The notes under the pieces: generated by a model
The model's input: the letters and a program-made list of their open reading frames with translations, nothing else
Database searches by the model: none
Told to the model about the DNA's origin: nothing
Source of the DNA: Beta vulgaris subsp. vulgaris
Lineage: Eukaryota > Streptophyta > Magnoliopsida > Caryophyllales > Amaranthaceae
DNA: 64,000 nucleotides
Assembly: GCF_026745355.1 (NCBI RefSeq)
Contig: NC_079209.1
Coordinates: forward strand, 6,329,507 to 6,393,506
Direction: 5' to 3'
Shown here: positions 12,501-24,275 of the stretch, in pieces
Layout: each line of letters begins with the position of its first letter
Position numbering within the stretch: position 1 is the first letter of the stretch
Position numbers and translations under genes: made by a program

Positions 12501-13314
12501 AGTCACATATTGAAAGGTATATTTTTATACAATTATTAGAGTCCTACTAATACTACCCTTTTTTTCCTCCCTTTGTTTTTATGTGTTATTCTTTGATCGT
12601 AACGTATTGATTATGGAGCCAATTTTGACAATAAATTTTCACGTGAAATTTTGTTACATTTTCTCCATGCGTTTTCTCAATGTATCAACTCTTCATATTT
12701 CTTACAAATGCGTAATTTTAAGATAATAACGTATTGCATTGGAAACTGTGAAAAACAACACGAAGAACAGAAAGCAATGGAGGAGTATTACTTTTAACAC
12801 AAAAGGAAAGCTTCATAACCCGATACATTGTCAAGCATAATCCAGTATCATATACCTGATCACCAGAGAAGATAATCCAAGCTAGAGGTTTGCTAAAAAG
12901 AACACTTCCTCTGATCATTCCCATAATACATCTCACTACTTGCACCAAAGAATAAGCAGCAACTATCCCATCAACAATCACCAAGAACCTAATTTCAACA
13001 AAAAAAAAAAACACCATAAAAATGAATATTCATAAAACAAATACAGCAGAAAAAAACAAGATCAAACATATCAGTAACATTTCTTACACAAGAGCCTTCA
13101 TGTCAGTAAACTTAGCCTTCTTTGTGATGGAGAAGATGACCTTAACCTCACTATCAAACCCAATAAGAGCAGCTGCAAGAACACCTAACCCTAATATCAA
13201 AACTCTTAACACCAATTCTGCAATTTTCACCTTTCTTTCAACAGCTTTAGCATTGTAGCTCCCATGATGAACAGCCACATTTCCAGGACTAATTCCAATT
13301 CCTCCAAAACTCAT
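9589..13314 (-). CDS. CASP-like membrane protein, 2B subgroup, 3 exons, 203 aa
   Basis: Exons on the minus strand are 13314-13088, 12988-12856 and 9840-9589 (TAG), joined in frame with GT-AG introns (phases 2 and 0). The 203-residue product matches the family's usual size. The N-terminus MSFGGIGISPGNVAVHHGS is typical of the CASPL2B subgroup as I remember it. Four membrane segments are visible: residues about 32-55 (exon 1), 73-97 (exon 2), about 114-135 (exon 2/3 border) and about 165-190 (exon 3). The conserved loop DSEVKVIFSITKKAKFTDMK, the GSVLFSKPLAWIIFSGDQ segment and the C-terminal SLFRLYGGNKG are all present. CASP-like proteins (UPF0497/MARVEL-related) are plasma membrane proteins. 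The CASPs proper scaffold the Casparian strip, while the roles of most CASP-like members are unknown. Intron 2 is about 3 kb and carries a Helitron and a Stowaway MITE. No frame damage is seen, so the gene looks functional. Confidence 0.93.
10017..10295 (+). mobile_element. Non-autonomous Helitron, 279 bp
   Basis: The element starts TCTCTATTATATAAGGC immediately after an A (10016). It ends with a hairpin (GCACGC-att-GCGTGC, 10269-10283), eight bases, then CTAG (10292-10295) followed by T (10296). These are the expected Helitron ends and the A/T insertion site with no target-site duplication. It lies in intron 2 of the CASP-like gene, in antisense orientation to it, and has no coding capacity. 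An internal A-run (10201-10222) is included. Confidence 0.75.
10821..11079. mobile_element. Stowaway-type MITE, about 259 bp
   Basis: Terminal inverted repeats CTACCTCCGTTTCTTTTTAA and its imperfect complement (AAAAAGAAATGGAGGGAG at the right end) are flanked by TA at 10819-10820 and 11080-11081. This is the signature of Tc1/mariner-derived Stowaway elements. The element is non-coding and lies in intron 2 of the CASP-like gene. Confidence 0.85.
11082..12855. other. Remainder of CASP-like gene intron 2
   Basis: No exon or domain is recognised in this 1.8 kb. A run of 12 C occurs at about 11148-11159. The donor on the minus strand is GTATAT at 12855, directly after the CAG ending exon 2. Confidence 0.6.
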
Positions 13315-14519
13315 CTTCTCTACTGTTTTTTCACAGTTTTCACACCTTCAAAACTTCAAATTTTTAAGCAAGTATGAGAGAAAGAAAGAATGGAGGGACA
13401 AGCAAGGTTAAGTGAACAACAATAGAAGAGACAGTATAATAAGAGAAGAAAGATCAGACTTTCTCTTATAGCACAATCAGACACTTTATAATTAACCCAA
13501 TATGGAAAACAAGCAGAAATAACAAAAGGTGAAGAAAAAAGGCACAAACTTGAATATGGTACTTGGATTAGAACTGAAATGAAAACAACAATGCAGAAGA
13601 AATTTCTTATAAAGAACCCATTTAACCACAAAATAACAAAACATTGGTGGACCCATAAACAAATTGCAAAATTAACTTGTACTACTACTCTTAAAACCAA
13701 TATTCACCACAAAAAAATCAAATATTATAATTTTTATTTTACTTTTTTTGCATATATATAACAATATAGTACAAGGGTGTAAGGCTTACTGAATTCTTTA
13801 GCTTGAGAAGGAAAGTGTGAGGCTTAAAGAAGTGACAAGTGGTCAAAGAAGAGCAATCGTGGAAGCAAGAAAAGCTGTCTCATAAGCAGTAGTACAACAT
13901 CAATGGTAGAGAAAAATTGAATCTTTTTATGTTTAATTTATACAGAAATTGATGGAGAAAAAAAAAGGGTCATTAAATTGAATGTGTAGAAGAGGGGTCA
14001 GGCAGAGCATTAAAGAGATGAAAGGAGTTGGAGCTTTCTTACCGGGAAGGACAGTTCCTCGTCCCAAGAAGGAAGTGGAGAGAGAAAGAAAGGGTTTGTT
14101 GAATTAAAGAAGAGATATCAGATATGATATGAGGTAGGAGCAAGTATTTATGGAGACCCATTACTTCATCAAATGCAGATTGGTAATGTGCTACATCTTG
14201 TAACTAATGAACTGGCTACTGCTGAATGCTGATACTGGACTAGTACTAGTGTTAAGGTGTGTGGCTCTGGTTTTGATTTCTTTTTTGGGAGGAAAGATCA
14301 GAAAAGAAATAGAGGTAAGGTGTGAACTCAGAGGAGAAAGTGATGGGACAACAATAGAAAATGTAATTATTAAAAGTATAATCCACAAGGTGATCATGGC
14401 CGGGCTAGGCCGCGCCTAAAAATTACCCATTAATCGGGCCGGTTTGGGTCAAAATGGATTTTTTTCACATTCTCTCTTTCTTCCTTAACTTACCTTGGGA
14501 TGTTGTTACTAGCCTACAA
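13315..14519. other. Upstream region of the CASP-like gene
   Basis: This stretch presumably holds the promoter and 5' UTR of the minus-strand CASP-like gene. Pyrimidine-rich tracts on the minus strand (13380-13450, 13840-14110) look like a leader, but no TATA box or start site can be fixed by eye. Open frames here, such as 13356-13700 on the minus strand, show no domain. Confidence 0.5.
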
Positions 14520-14522
14520 TAA

Positions 14523-14761
14523 GAGCATGTTCTCTTCGGCATAAAACAGCTGGATTGAACTGAACTGAATTGAATTGAACTGAACTGAATTGAACTGAAA
14601 TGAATAGTGATATGTGAGAGTAAAAGTATTGTTAAGAGCTGAACTGAACTGAACTGAACTGATCTGAACTGAATTGATCTGAACCGAACTTATCTGAACT
14701 GAACTGAATTGAATTGAACTGAATTGAACTGAACTGAAAATAAGATGGGGAGAACATACCC
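14523..14761. mobile_element. TAA-flanked MITE filled with a TGAAC/CTGAA array
   Basis: The termini GAGCATGTTCTC (left) and, on the other strand, GGGTATGTTCTCC (right) are inverted repeats. TAA trinucleotides flank both sides (14520-14522, 14762-14764), as in PIF/Harbinger (Tourist) elements. Between them lies about 180 bp of near-continuous pentanucleotide repeats of the GAACT/GAATT type. Assignment to PIF/Harbinger rests only on the TAA duplication and length. Confidence 0.6.
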
Positions 14762-14909
14762 TAAATAAGAGGATATTTAGGAAACGAGTTTAAGGTCTTA
14801 AAATTCTTAAGAACCTATACAATTTTATTAGAACTAATATGTACTTATTGGTCCAAAAAAAATTTTATTTAAGATGAAGATTTTTTTTTTTGCACAAAAC
14901 ATACTAATA

Positions 14910-15136
14910 CTCCCTCCGTTTCAAAATATAAGGCACGCACGATTTTCGAGGTCGGACTTTGACCGTTAATTTCTCTCAATTTATGTGGATAAAAAATATA
15001 AAAAATTAATGTTATTATATTATTTTTCATGACGAATCCAACGGTGTAATTTTTATTTATCATACTATGAGAGATATTTGTGGTCAAAACAAATTTTTGT
15101 AAAGGGTAAATGTCTTATATTTTGAAACGGACAGAG
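14910..15136. mobile_element. Stowaway-type MITE, about 227 bp
   Basis: The left end CTCCCTCCGTTTCAAAATAT is mirrored at the right end (ATATTTTGAAACGGACAGAG). Both sides are flanked by TA (14908-14909, 15137-15138). Non-coding. Confidence 0.85.
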
Positions 15137-15167
15137 TAGTTTGTTATTAGAGATTTTTCTAGCCATA

Positions 15168-15410
15168 TATTAAGTCCATTTTGCTAAACTTATTTTTGTT
15201 TATTTGAACTAGTCTAAACTTATTAGATCTTATTAGTCCTTATCTAGAACTTATCTTAACTTATTAGACATTATTTTGTGACGTGTGTCGGACCCTATAT
15301 TTGCGCAATTGAACTTACCTGAACTTAATAGAGCTTATTAATCCTTACTAGACTTTATCTAGAACTTTTTTTGCTTTTTATAAGGACTGAAAATAAGGTG
15401 AATAAAATAG
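15168..15410. repeat. AACTTATT-type low-complexity repeat copy
   Basis: Repeated phrases (TAAACTTATTAGATC, AGAACTTATCTTAACTTATT, CTGAACTTAATAG) end near GAAAATAAGGTGAATAAAAT. That end is the inverse complement of the TTCACCTTATTTTC phrase that starts other copies. It belongs to the same family as the cluster at 18830-20035. Confidence 0.6.
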
Positions 15411-15726
15411 ACCTATTATATTACGCACAAAACAAAAACATCAATTATATGCAACACAAGACATAAATAAACTACCTTAGTAATAAGTTTTGAATTTATG
15501 GAAAAATTATGCACCAACTACTACAATAAATGATCAATATGTTTTTTTAACTTCTTATATGCAACCATTTTTTTTTGTTTTATTTCTTTTTTGTTTCAAA
15601 TAATGTCGTAATGGTATTTCATTATGTCCTTAATAACTCCCCCTTTCTTTAATAACTCCCTTTGTGTGATGTTTTAGCTTTTGTATGAGGTGTACTTCTC
15701 ATTATCAACTCGACATATCAATTAAA

Positions 15727-15993
15727 CTAGTTATTAGGCCCGGGCTATGTCCTGAGCAAGAAAAAATTCATTTATTAATATTGTACTTTGATATGATATC
15801 ACTAAATACAACTTGGCCGGTCTAGTGGTTAAAAGTTTAATACATGAACTTGAGGTCACGAGATCAAAACCTATACTATGCAATTTCTAATTTTTTTCAT
15901 TGTACATGGATTACATGAACTAAAACTCCCTAGGGAGAGCGTCACGTGGCACCGTTCCTGGTTTACGCACGCCTTTGAATATATTAGTATAGA
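15727..15993 (-). mobile_element. Complete short Helitron, 267 bp
   Basis: Read on the minus strand it begins TCTATACTAATATATTC directly after A. It ends with an imperfect GC-rich hairpin around GCCCGGGC and CTAG followed by T, matching Helitron termini and the A/T target. It has no protein-coding capacity. The central part (plus-strand 15814-15871) resembles a tRNA-like pol III promoter: TGGCCGGTCTAGTGG is A-box-like and AGATCAAAACC is B-box-like. The body may therefore derive from a SINE or tRNA. Confidence 0.75.
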
Positions 15994-16219
15994 TATATTT
16001 TGCTCATAACTTTAGTTCATGTTCTTATAAATATTTCTATTTAAAATATCAAAAAATTGTTACTAATAAAATTTCTAGACGTATATATGATTATAGTTAG
16101 CATTGACCTAGTTTATTAAGTTATTCATTTATGTATTTCCCGTGTTCTCGTGCACACAGATATACTTGCGCCGACGCGAACTTCGATCGATATCGTTATC
16201 GATATTGACTAGAAATTAA

Positions 16220-16560
16220 TGGACTCAAACATATAATGGATCATTCGAACTCCACTTGAATCCGACTTGAGTCGCCCCAAGTCCACCCGAACACGATCTG
16301 AGTTGATCCTAGTCCATCCGAATCCAACTTAAGCGCACAACCCATTTAGAACCCGAGCATTGTGTATTCAAAATGATTTGAGCCGAGCCGAAATGGTATA
16401 TGATGCATACCCAACTCGCACCTGAGTACACGTTGGTCACACTTGATCCGACCTAAGTAGTTCTGACACTCTCTATCTGGGAAAAGGTTTGATCCGGTAT
16501 GATCTGACCCAAACAAATCCAACCGAACTCGTACCAACTCGGACCCACTCGATAACCCAA
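16220..16560. repeat. Degenerate CCGAAC/GAGTC-rich repeat
   Basis: Imperfect phrases such as CTCGAACTCCACTTGAATCC, CACCCGAACACGATC and CCAACTCGGACCCACTCG recur every 15-25 bp. It resembles low-complexity ends of plant transposons, but no termini or target duplication were found. The minus-strand open frame here (16346-16537) is a product of the repeat. Confidence 0.5.
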
Positions 16561-16723
16561 ATTGACACCCTTAGGTATAAGGGTCATTTATTTAGAATAA
16601 ATTCTCAATGAAATTCAGGGACACTCTTATGAAATCCATTATAATCCATTTGAAATATGCAACTCAAAAAACTTCGTCTATACAAAAAACTATTTACTTT
16701 AGCTTTTGAAAACACCATATTAA

Positions 16724-18389
16724 GGCTATGTGTGTTTCAGTTCACCTTATTTTTGCTTATTTCAGATCTAATTAGATCAGATCAGATCAGATCAGAAAGA
16801 ATAAGTTCAGATCAGATCAGATCAGACCAGATTAGATCAGATCAGTTCAGATCATGCTTATATTTAATAACTCATTATTACTATTAATATCTTTCATTAC
16901 ATATTAGTAAAAATTATAATAATTGAATATTAATAAAGTACTCATTGAGACGAATCAAACAAGACCCCACATGACTATTTTTTCTTATACATTTAGAAAA
17001 ATCTAAAAGATTATCTCTAATTGTTAATAGTGTCAAGATTCTAAGTGAGAAAGATAAAAAAAATACAAAGGGAGTATTATTATTTACTAGTACATTTGTT
17101 CAAAATTAAAGGATTATTATTGTTGTTGTTGTACTTATTAATTATTAATATTGGTAATTACTATTAATCTTGTTGTTATCATTATAAATATAATTGTTAT
17201 TATTATTTTAAGTTATTTTGTTGTTATTAAATAATAGAAAAAAAGCCACGTGTTAAGAACATAAGATTGACGCAAAAATAAGAAATATATAAAATATGAT
17301 AGCTCAAATTCATGACAACGAAACTACTAAGTTCGAATTACATTTCAAAATAAGCTAAGTACGAGATACAAATTATAAATTTAGATTCGGTATACCTCTT
17401 CCCACCGAATTCCAAATCTCTCAAGCTATCTGAAGTTGCACACTATTTATTTCTTTCTTGCGTAAGTAATAGTTGTTTATATATCTTATGTTATTTTATA
17501 TGAAAAAAAAGAGTTGAGTCTGCCGATTTCTCAAGTGTGAAATATTTTTTTAAAGGAAAAGTGTGAAACATTGTATAAATGCTCTTATAAATTACTGTAC
17601 AGACTTGGGTTATATAATTATTTTTAGTAATAATTTATAGTGTTATGATTATAATTATTGTTGTTATTATTATAATGATAATAGTTATTAATAATAATAA
17701 TAATAAAAGTTGTGTATAAGTTGTAATAGAAATAACAGTTGGTCTTGTAAGAGACCGTCTACTTTTAGTTTAAAAGTAGGCGCGGCTCAAGCCCAATATT
17801 AAGAAGAGAATATATTATATTTCTTAATATAGTGACTACTTTAATCTATTTAGTGACCATTTTAATCTATTTAGTGACCAGTTTAAGCTATTCATTAATA
17901 ACATTCTTTAATTCATTTAGTGACTGATTTAATCCATTTAGTGACTAGCTTAATCCATTTTGTAAGACTGACGGACTATTTTTAAAAATTGTTTGTTCTA
18001 ATTCAAAATTTAGAAGGGAAATAAAAGAAGGAGAAGAAAATAGACGACTAGGATGGTGCAAGATACCTAAAAATAGTGTTAGGTTAGAGAAAAATTGAAT
18101 GGGCTTCTTAGGAGAATGTAGGTTTGCATTGTCTAATTTTATATTAAAATTAGACCGTCTATTATAATAATTTGTGTAGAAATAAAATGATAATAATAGT
18201 AATACTATAAATAAGATCTTATAATGTATTGTATAATAATGAATTACAAAGTAATAATATAATAGTAATAATATATTTTATAAAAGATAAAATCTTGTAA
18301 ATCAGATCAAATCATTTCAGATCAGATCAAATCAGATTAGACAAAAAAAAAGTTCAAATCAGAAAATTTCAGATGAACTAAACATAGCG
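16724..18389. mobile_element. TAA-flanked element with AGATC arrays at both ends, about 1.67 kb
   Basis: The left end GGCTATGTGTGTTTCAGTTC and the right end, on the minus strand CGCTATGTTTAGTTCATC, are imperfect inverted repeats. TAA (16721-16723, 18390-18392) flanks both sides. Each end carries an (AGATC)n-like array (16768-16855 and 18302-18345). No transposase is visible, so it is non-autonomous, or alternatively two neighbouring small elements. The middle holds (TAA/ATT)-rich runs and four copies of a phrase like TTTAGTGACCA (17830-17950). Confidence 0.5.
17833..17960. repeat. Short tandem repeat, TTAATCyATTTAGTGAC unit
   Basis: A 20-24 bp unit of the form TAGTGACnnnTTTAATCTATT is repeated about six times with small changes. 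No function is implied. Confidence 0.6.
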
Positions 18390-18829
18390 TAAGTTTTTCG
18401 ACCACTAGAATTATCTCAAACACAACTTCATCATGTACTTTAATTTTTGATTCAACTTGATCATACCTCTAGAATAGAACTGTTACTATCTTTTTTTTAG
18501 TGGAAAAGGGTTGTTCGGATGAGTGTGTTTGGTGGGCACGTGTTGAGACGATCTATCTGGAACCGTCGGATTTTTGACATTCACCAAACACCACAATCCG
18601 ACATTAAATTAAATAAATGTGTAAAAGAGGCATAGATGTTCATTATGAATGTTATCCTAATCCTACCAAATACTCCTACTACTACACACTTCACACGGAT
18701 CAAATTCAAAGGACAATGATGAAATGTTGAGTTCAGACTTCAGAGTGATAAATCATAATAATCTCTTCTAATTGAGAATCCACTTATCTAACGCAAATTC
18801 TCGCACCTTGCTACATAGATGCCCTTTTC

Positions 18830-20035
18830 GACCTGTTCTGTTTTCACCTTATTTTCGTTCTTAATTAGAAAACAATTTTCTAATAATATCTTATAAGTTT
18901 AGATAAAGGTCAATTATTTAACAAAAATAAGCAAAAATAAAGTCTGAATCTAACATTTTCACAAAATAAATTTAGAGGGTTTGATAAGAACTAATAAATT
19001 CAGATAAATTGGATAGAACACACTCAAAAATGAGATGGTATCTTCCCGTTTGGTAAACAATAGTAAATGACGGTAATAAGAATGATGTCATATATAGAGT
19101 ATGTTTTGTACACCTTATTTTCAATCTTTATAAGAAAAAATAAATTTTAATAAATTCAAATAAGGTCTAATAAATTCAGATAATATTTAATAAGGGCTAT
19201 GTATATTTTGTTCAGCTTACTTTCAACCTTTATAAGTTCATAAGGCTAATAAGAACTAAGAATATGTTTTCCTCACCTTATTTTTAGTTTTTATTAGGAA
19301 AAAAAATTCAATTAAGTTTAGATAAGTTCAGTTCAACAAAAATAAGAAAAAATAAGATCTGACACTCATAAAATAAGGTTTAATAACGACTAATAAGGTC
19401 TGATAAGTTCAGATAAATTCTAGTTAAGTTCAATTAAGCAAAAATAAGTTGAATAAATCATTCTCTAATAAGGTAAAATAAGGCTTTTTTTAGTTCAAGT
19501 TATTTTTCAATCCTTATAAGAAAAAATAAGTTAAGATAAATATTTTTTTAGAGATAATATAAGTTTTAATAAGGTCTAATAAAAACTAATAAGGTATAAT
19601 ATGAGCACATAAGAAAAAATACGTTGAAAATAATAGACCTGTAATTTGTAAAAATAGATTCGTGCTCATTATCATGGTAATGAAAACATGTGATCTTCTG
19701 CAAAGAAATTCCATTCCTACTTAACGCAACATCTATAGTGATAATGGAGAATAATGCGATTTTATTGAAAAACAACACATTTATAGATAGATTCTCAGTA
19801 TCGTTTACGATCTGCTTTGTTCACCTTATTTTCATTTCATATAAGACAAAAGAAGTTCAAATAAGTCGAATAAAGTTTAATAATTCTAGTAAGTTTAGTT
19901 CAGCAAAGATAAGATTCACTTATAATATAAGGTTTTATTAATTCATATATGCTCGGAGAAGTTTAGATTAGGTTTAGTAAAAACTAATAAGTTCAGATAA
20001 GCATACATAAGATGAAAAGAACGAACCTTGCTATA
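18830..20035. repeat. Cluster of nested low-complexity MITE relatives
   Basis: At least five starts resemble one another: TGTTCTGTTTTCACCTTATT (about 18833), GTATGTTTTGTACACCTTAT (about 19099), CTATGTATATTTTGTTCAGC (about 19198), ATATGTTTTCCTCACCTTAT (about 19262) and CTGCTTTGTTCACCTTATTT (about 19812). Each is followed by AATAAG/GATAAG-type phrases. The last copy appears to end near AGATGAAAAGAACGAACC (about 20013-20030), its inverted complement. The cluster looks like repeated insertion of one family into itself. Confidence 0.6.
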
Positions 20036-21570
20036 AACATTGACATGCTTCTTTTTCTTATAAAACTCCACTAAAATTTATTTCTACTACTACCATTTAC
20101 AAGTGGCTGCGTGCAAAGGGGTTCGTTAAGGCTACGTTTATAATCTCTTGAATTTGTCTTGGAAATATTAGTTATATTTTTTTTTGGACCCCTTTGGGGA
20201 CTCCGTGGTAAGATGAATTTGTTGTGGGCTGCCCTCACACAAGGTCCACCGGTCCGGATCGAAAATTTTCGGATTTGGACCGAACCAGAAACCCAGAATC
20301 GGGAAATTATCTGGACCGAGAACCGGACCGTAATTTTCGATCAAATTTCAACATTAAGTATCCATAATTATTTTTTCGTTCCTAAATAATAGTTACACTT
20401 ATACTTTTTACGCATGCTGATGTAATACTTTGAATATTGATAACTATAATATTGTATTTGTAAAAAATATAAACAGTTGATATTTTAAAAGTATATATTG
20501 AGATGAATTAAACAATATCTTAGATGACTATCTATTCACTTACTTATAAATCAAAAACGATAGTCATATTAAAATTTATAAATAGTGTCAAAAGTCAAAG
20601 TGTAACAATTATTTAGTAACAAAGATGGTAATACTCAAGTTTTTTCAGACATCTCAAAATAGTACATATGATAGTTATGAGTTATCCACATACAAAATGA
20701 TTATTAAGCGGAATAATATTTGGCCAATGCGCTAATATGGAATGATATCAACGGGACCACTGAAATTCAAATTTCATACTTAACTTCATTCGAATTACCT
20801 CGAAGGAGTGTGGTGTTGAGATCAATGATAAAGGAAGATGGTCGAATATATTTTTGTGGCTTAACTCTTTGGGCAAGTAGCAGGGACTTGTTAGAAGAGA
20901 TCGCATGGATAATTTGCAATGGCCATGGTTTAGCTCTCTCATACATATTGTATTCTGCATGGCCATCACCTGGCTTTGAACTTTTTGTAATATACTTGAC
21001 CTTTTAAGTCAAGTTGATAGTAATTAATAACCCAAATTTAAGAAATGGTGTTAAGCATAGATTAGTAGAGGACGGTATTGCATACTAGAGTGACATAAAC
21101 TCTTCTCGATCACGAAAAAGACAAAATATCCCTTGAATCTACTGGAGTATTCTGTATTCATGAAGTATCAACAAAGAACTTAATGTTAGATGTAACTTAC
21201 ACCCTTTTTTTGAAAGTGATATGACTTGTATTTGTGGGCTGTATGTATATATAACTTCACGTCATTAATAATTCATCATGAATGATTTATGATCTCTTCA
21301 ATAATTTTTTAGTTTGGAATTTATCTTCCATTCCTAGTGGCCCTCTAAATCTCTAAGGCCTTTCTGTACAGCTTATCCATTTATTGTTTCGATGCGAAGA
21401 ATCAAATCGTATAGACTATAGTGTATCATATATGAAAAGGATACTAAGGAACATGCTAATAATAAGGGGAAGTGCAAGGGATCAGGGAGTGGCAAAGTGG
21501 TGTTGCACTAATCTTATCTAGTTGGCCGGCCTGATCGAATTTCAGAAACAATGTGCCCCAATCCTTGCTA
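20036..21570. other. Intergenic sequence without recognised genes
   Basis: The 95-residue plus-strand frame at 20720-21007 contains no family motif I recognise and lacks splice partners. A GGACCGAACC/ACCGGACCG-rich stretch at about 20250-20330 resembles the degenerate repeats at 16220 and 23660. Confidence 0.5.
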
Positions 21571-21574
21571 CCAA

Positions 21575-21933
21575 TGTTATCAGGATCGGGATTCTACTTC
21601 GGATCGTAGGGGTTGGTAGGATTGAAACGGTGGGATCGAATCGTAGGATCGTAAGATCCTACAATTCGGTAAAATAGAGATAATTATGCTAGAATATGGT
21701 GAGAATCTCATGTTAAAACTTTACACATATTAGTAATGACTTATTTCCTTGGCAAATGGTGATAGGATCGGATCGTAGAGTCGTAGGATCATAGAATCAT
21801 ATTAAGATCCTACCACGTCATTTTTTGTGGTTGGATAGGATCGAAAGATCCTACCTAGGATCGGGATCGGTGAGGTCCTTCTGAATCGTGGAATCTTAGG
21901 ATCGTAAGATTCGGATCGGGATTTTAACAACTA
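21575..21933. repeat. GATCGTAGGATC-rich repeat element
   Basis: Many overlapping copies of GGATCGTAGGATC and its variants occur on both strands. The ends look inverted: GTTATCAGGATCGGGATT on the left, and on the minus strand GTTGTTAAAATCCCGATCC on the right. This structure is typical of a small non-autonomous DNA element, but no target duplication was defined. Confidence 0.5.
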
Positions 21934-23640
21934 TGCTTGCTACCACTACTGTCTTTACAGAGTATAAGCAAATAACAATAGTGAGCCATATATGATTTAT
22001 AAAGTAGTTATGGACTTGAGCGACATCAATTAGGATTTTTCTATATAGTGCCTCTAAAATTTCTAAAAGTCATACAAAATATCCTTACTAATAAAAAAAA
22101 TCCTAACCTCAAGCCCTTCAATTTTTGGACATTATTGCTCAAAACCTAGTCAACTAACAAGGCTCAACCATCATACACTATATCCACATGGTAAGAAAGT
22201 CTGAAAATCTACTGTTTGATATTTTGTGTAAAGGTATTTTTGTTGATATATCTAGAAAGTTCAAGGGTACAATGTGAAATGTTCGAAAAGTTCAGGTACA
22301 ACTACAACGTAGAATTTTGTGAAACAGTGGGACATTATGTAGAAAAATCCTTTAGATCATAACGTTTTTAATGTTTTCATGAGGGTGATTATTTTGGCCT
22401 TGGCTTGGACTTTTAGTTTAATTTACGAAGTATTTATTTTATTTTTTTCAAAAATTTAATAAAGTAAAAGAATTTAATTATATGATTCAAACTTTAATTA
22501 TAAAAAAAGTGATATAGATTAAGTTATGAGATGAAGCATGTAAGTGGTGGTCTTCAATTATTCAAGAGATAAGATACAAAGGATTTCATTGAGGAAGGAG
22601 GTTTGGAGGAAGAAGCTACCATGGATATTTTGAGCTTTTGAGGAAGAATGAAAATCTCTTGGGAGGGATGTATTAATTGAATGAGTTTGTGTCAAATTGT
22701 TGATTGTAAATTAGAGGGTGTTGTTGCTAACTTGCTATACTATTATTTTTACTTTTTTCAATATTTTAATGAAGAAGAAGCATTTAGTATTTGCATTTAA
22801 TTTGGTTTTTGTTTATAAAGAAGGTAATGTAGTTTGGTGGTAGAAAGAATGACAATTTAAGTAGATGATTAAGGGATCAAAGTCTTTCTCATAACTTTTG
22901 AGTCTTTTCAAATAGAAAGATAAATGTCATATCAAGGCTTACTTGACACCATGTCAGCCTATATATTAAGCAAAACGTCTTGGATGGACCAGATTAATAA
23001 TAATTTATTGTGCATACAAAATGACTTTGTTGCACAAATATTGACTATATTAGAAAAAAAAAACGACTATATCATATCAAAACTGTTTATATGAGAAAAT
23101 TGACTATATCATACAAAAACTGACTATATAGAAGGTGATTATATTATACTCAAAACTAATTATATCAAACAAAGACTAACTATATCAAATGAAAATTGAA
23201 TATATCTATAGTTTTCAGTGCACAATAAGTTATTATGAACCGTGTTCATTTAAGTTTTTCTTTTTACATTTAGATAACAGATAGCGGACTCTAATATTTC
23301 CCACACATTACAATTATATATAGACTCATGTTAAGGGTTTTTCTTTGCTAAATGCACTGCCATGATAAACACACCTTCAATCTTAGATTTTACCGCCTCA
23401 ACAATACACGAGTGTCTCAAAACCATGTAGAGATATTGATAACACATATAAAGCTAATGGTATTTCATAACTAATTGATTGGACATCATCACGAAGTCCG
23501 CTTAAAAAGGAATATTTATCATTGATTCATATTTTGACATAAGAAGTCCAATGGGAATAATGCTTGAAATAGTGATCCATAAAAAAACACCAATACAGAG
23601 ATCAATACTCTTTTTTATTAAAATTAATTTATTAGGAATG
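21934..23640. other. AT-rich intergenic sequence
   Basis: No gene or clear mobile element is seen. At 23030-23210 the phrase GACTATATCA, with variants such as AACTATATCAAAC, repeats about six times as a diverged short tandem array. Confidence 0.55.
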
Positions 23641-23659
23641 GTGGGTTGACCAGGATTGG

Positions 23660-23895
23660 TGTAAAGGTAGACCTGATCAAATCAAACCGACCCGATTTTT
23701 TGGCAGATTTTTTTGGCCCGGCCCGATTTTTTTTTGTTTTAGGTCGGGCTTTGGGAAAGCCAAAAATGACTTTTTAGTCTATTTTTTTGGCTCGGCCTGA
23801 TTTCGGCCCAAAATAGCGGGCTTTGGGCACAAAAATTTGGTCCGACTCGACCAATGGACAATTTTTTTTTAGGCGCGGCGCGGCCTGGTCCATGA
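23660..23895. repeat. GGCCCGGCCCGA / GGGCTTTGGG degenerate repeat
   Basis: Repeated GGCCCG, TCGGGCTTTGGG and CCGACTCGACC phrases alternate with T-runs. A related, weaker copy is at about 26080-26240 (GGGTTTTGGGC, GAACTTTGGGCACC). Both appear to be low-complexity transposon ends. Confidence 0.5.
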
Positions 23896-24178
23896 TCACC
23901 TCTATGTAAAGGGTAGGCGAGGAATTCTTCTTAACTCTCCCCATGTCATTTTCGAAAGTTTCTGACCAAGTAGCAAGCCTCGGTAATAATCGAGGCTTGG
24001 GGTTAGGAGATGTTCCTTAGCATACCCATTTCGCTCCTTTCAAATTTTGTGTCAAAGATACTGGAAGATGTCATGACACATAAGACCTCTATATTCAGAA
24101 TCTGGGGCAAGGTTCTTTACACAACCATGAAACTAAATCAATATGTCTCAAAGGTGGGGTGTCTACGAGACTCCAAAC

Positions 24179-24275
24179 ATCCTCGAAGAGGGAAATCTTA
24201 CAAATTACAAGGGTTGGATTTTCTTACTGGGCCATACATCTGGAAATCCTCGAAGAGGGAAATCTTACAAATTAT
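24179..24275. repeat. 29-bp direct repeat
   Basis: A block beginning ATCCTCGAAGAGGGAAATCT occurs at 24179-24207 and again at 24247-24275, 68 bp apart, with no difference that I can see. It lies at the low-coordinate end of the LINE remnant. Confidence 0.75.

Noticed and set aside
20720..21007. 95-codon plus-strand open frame
   Set aside because: No recognisable motif, no splice partner, and it sits among repeats; probably chance.
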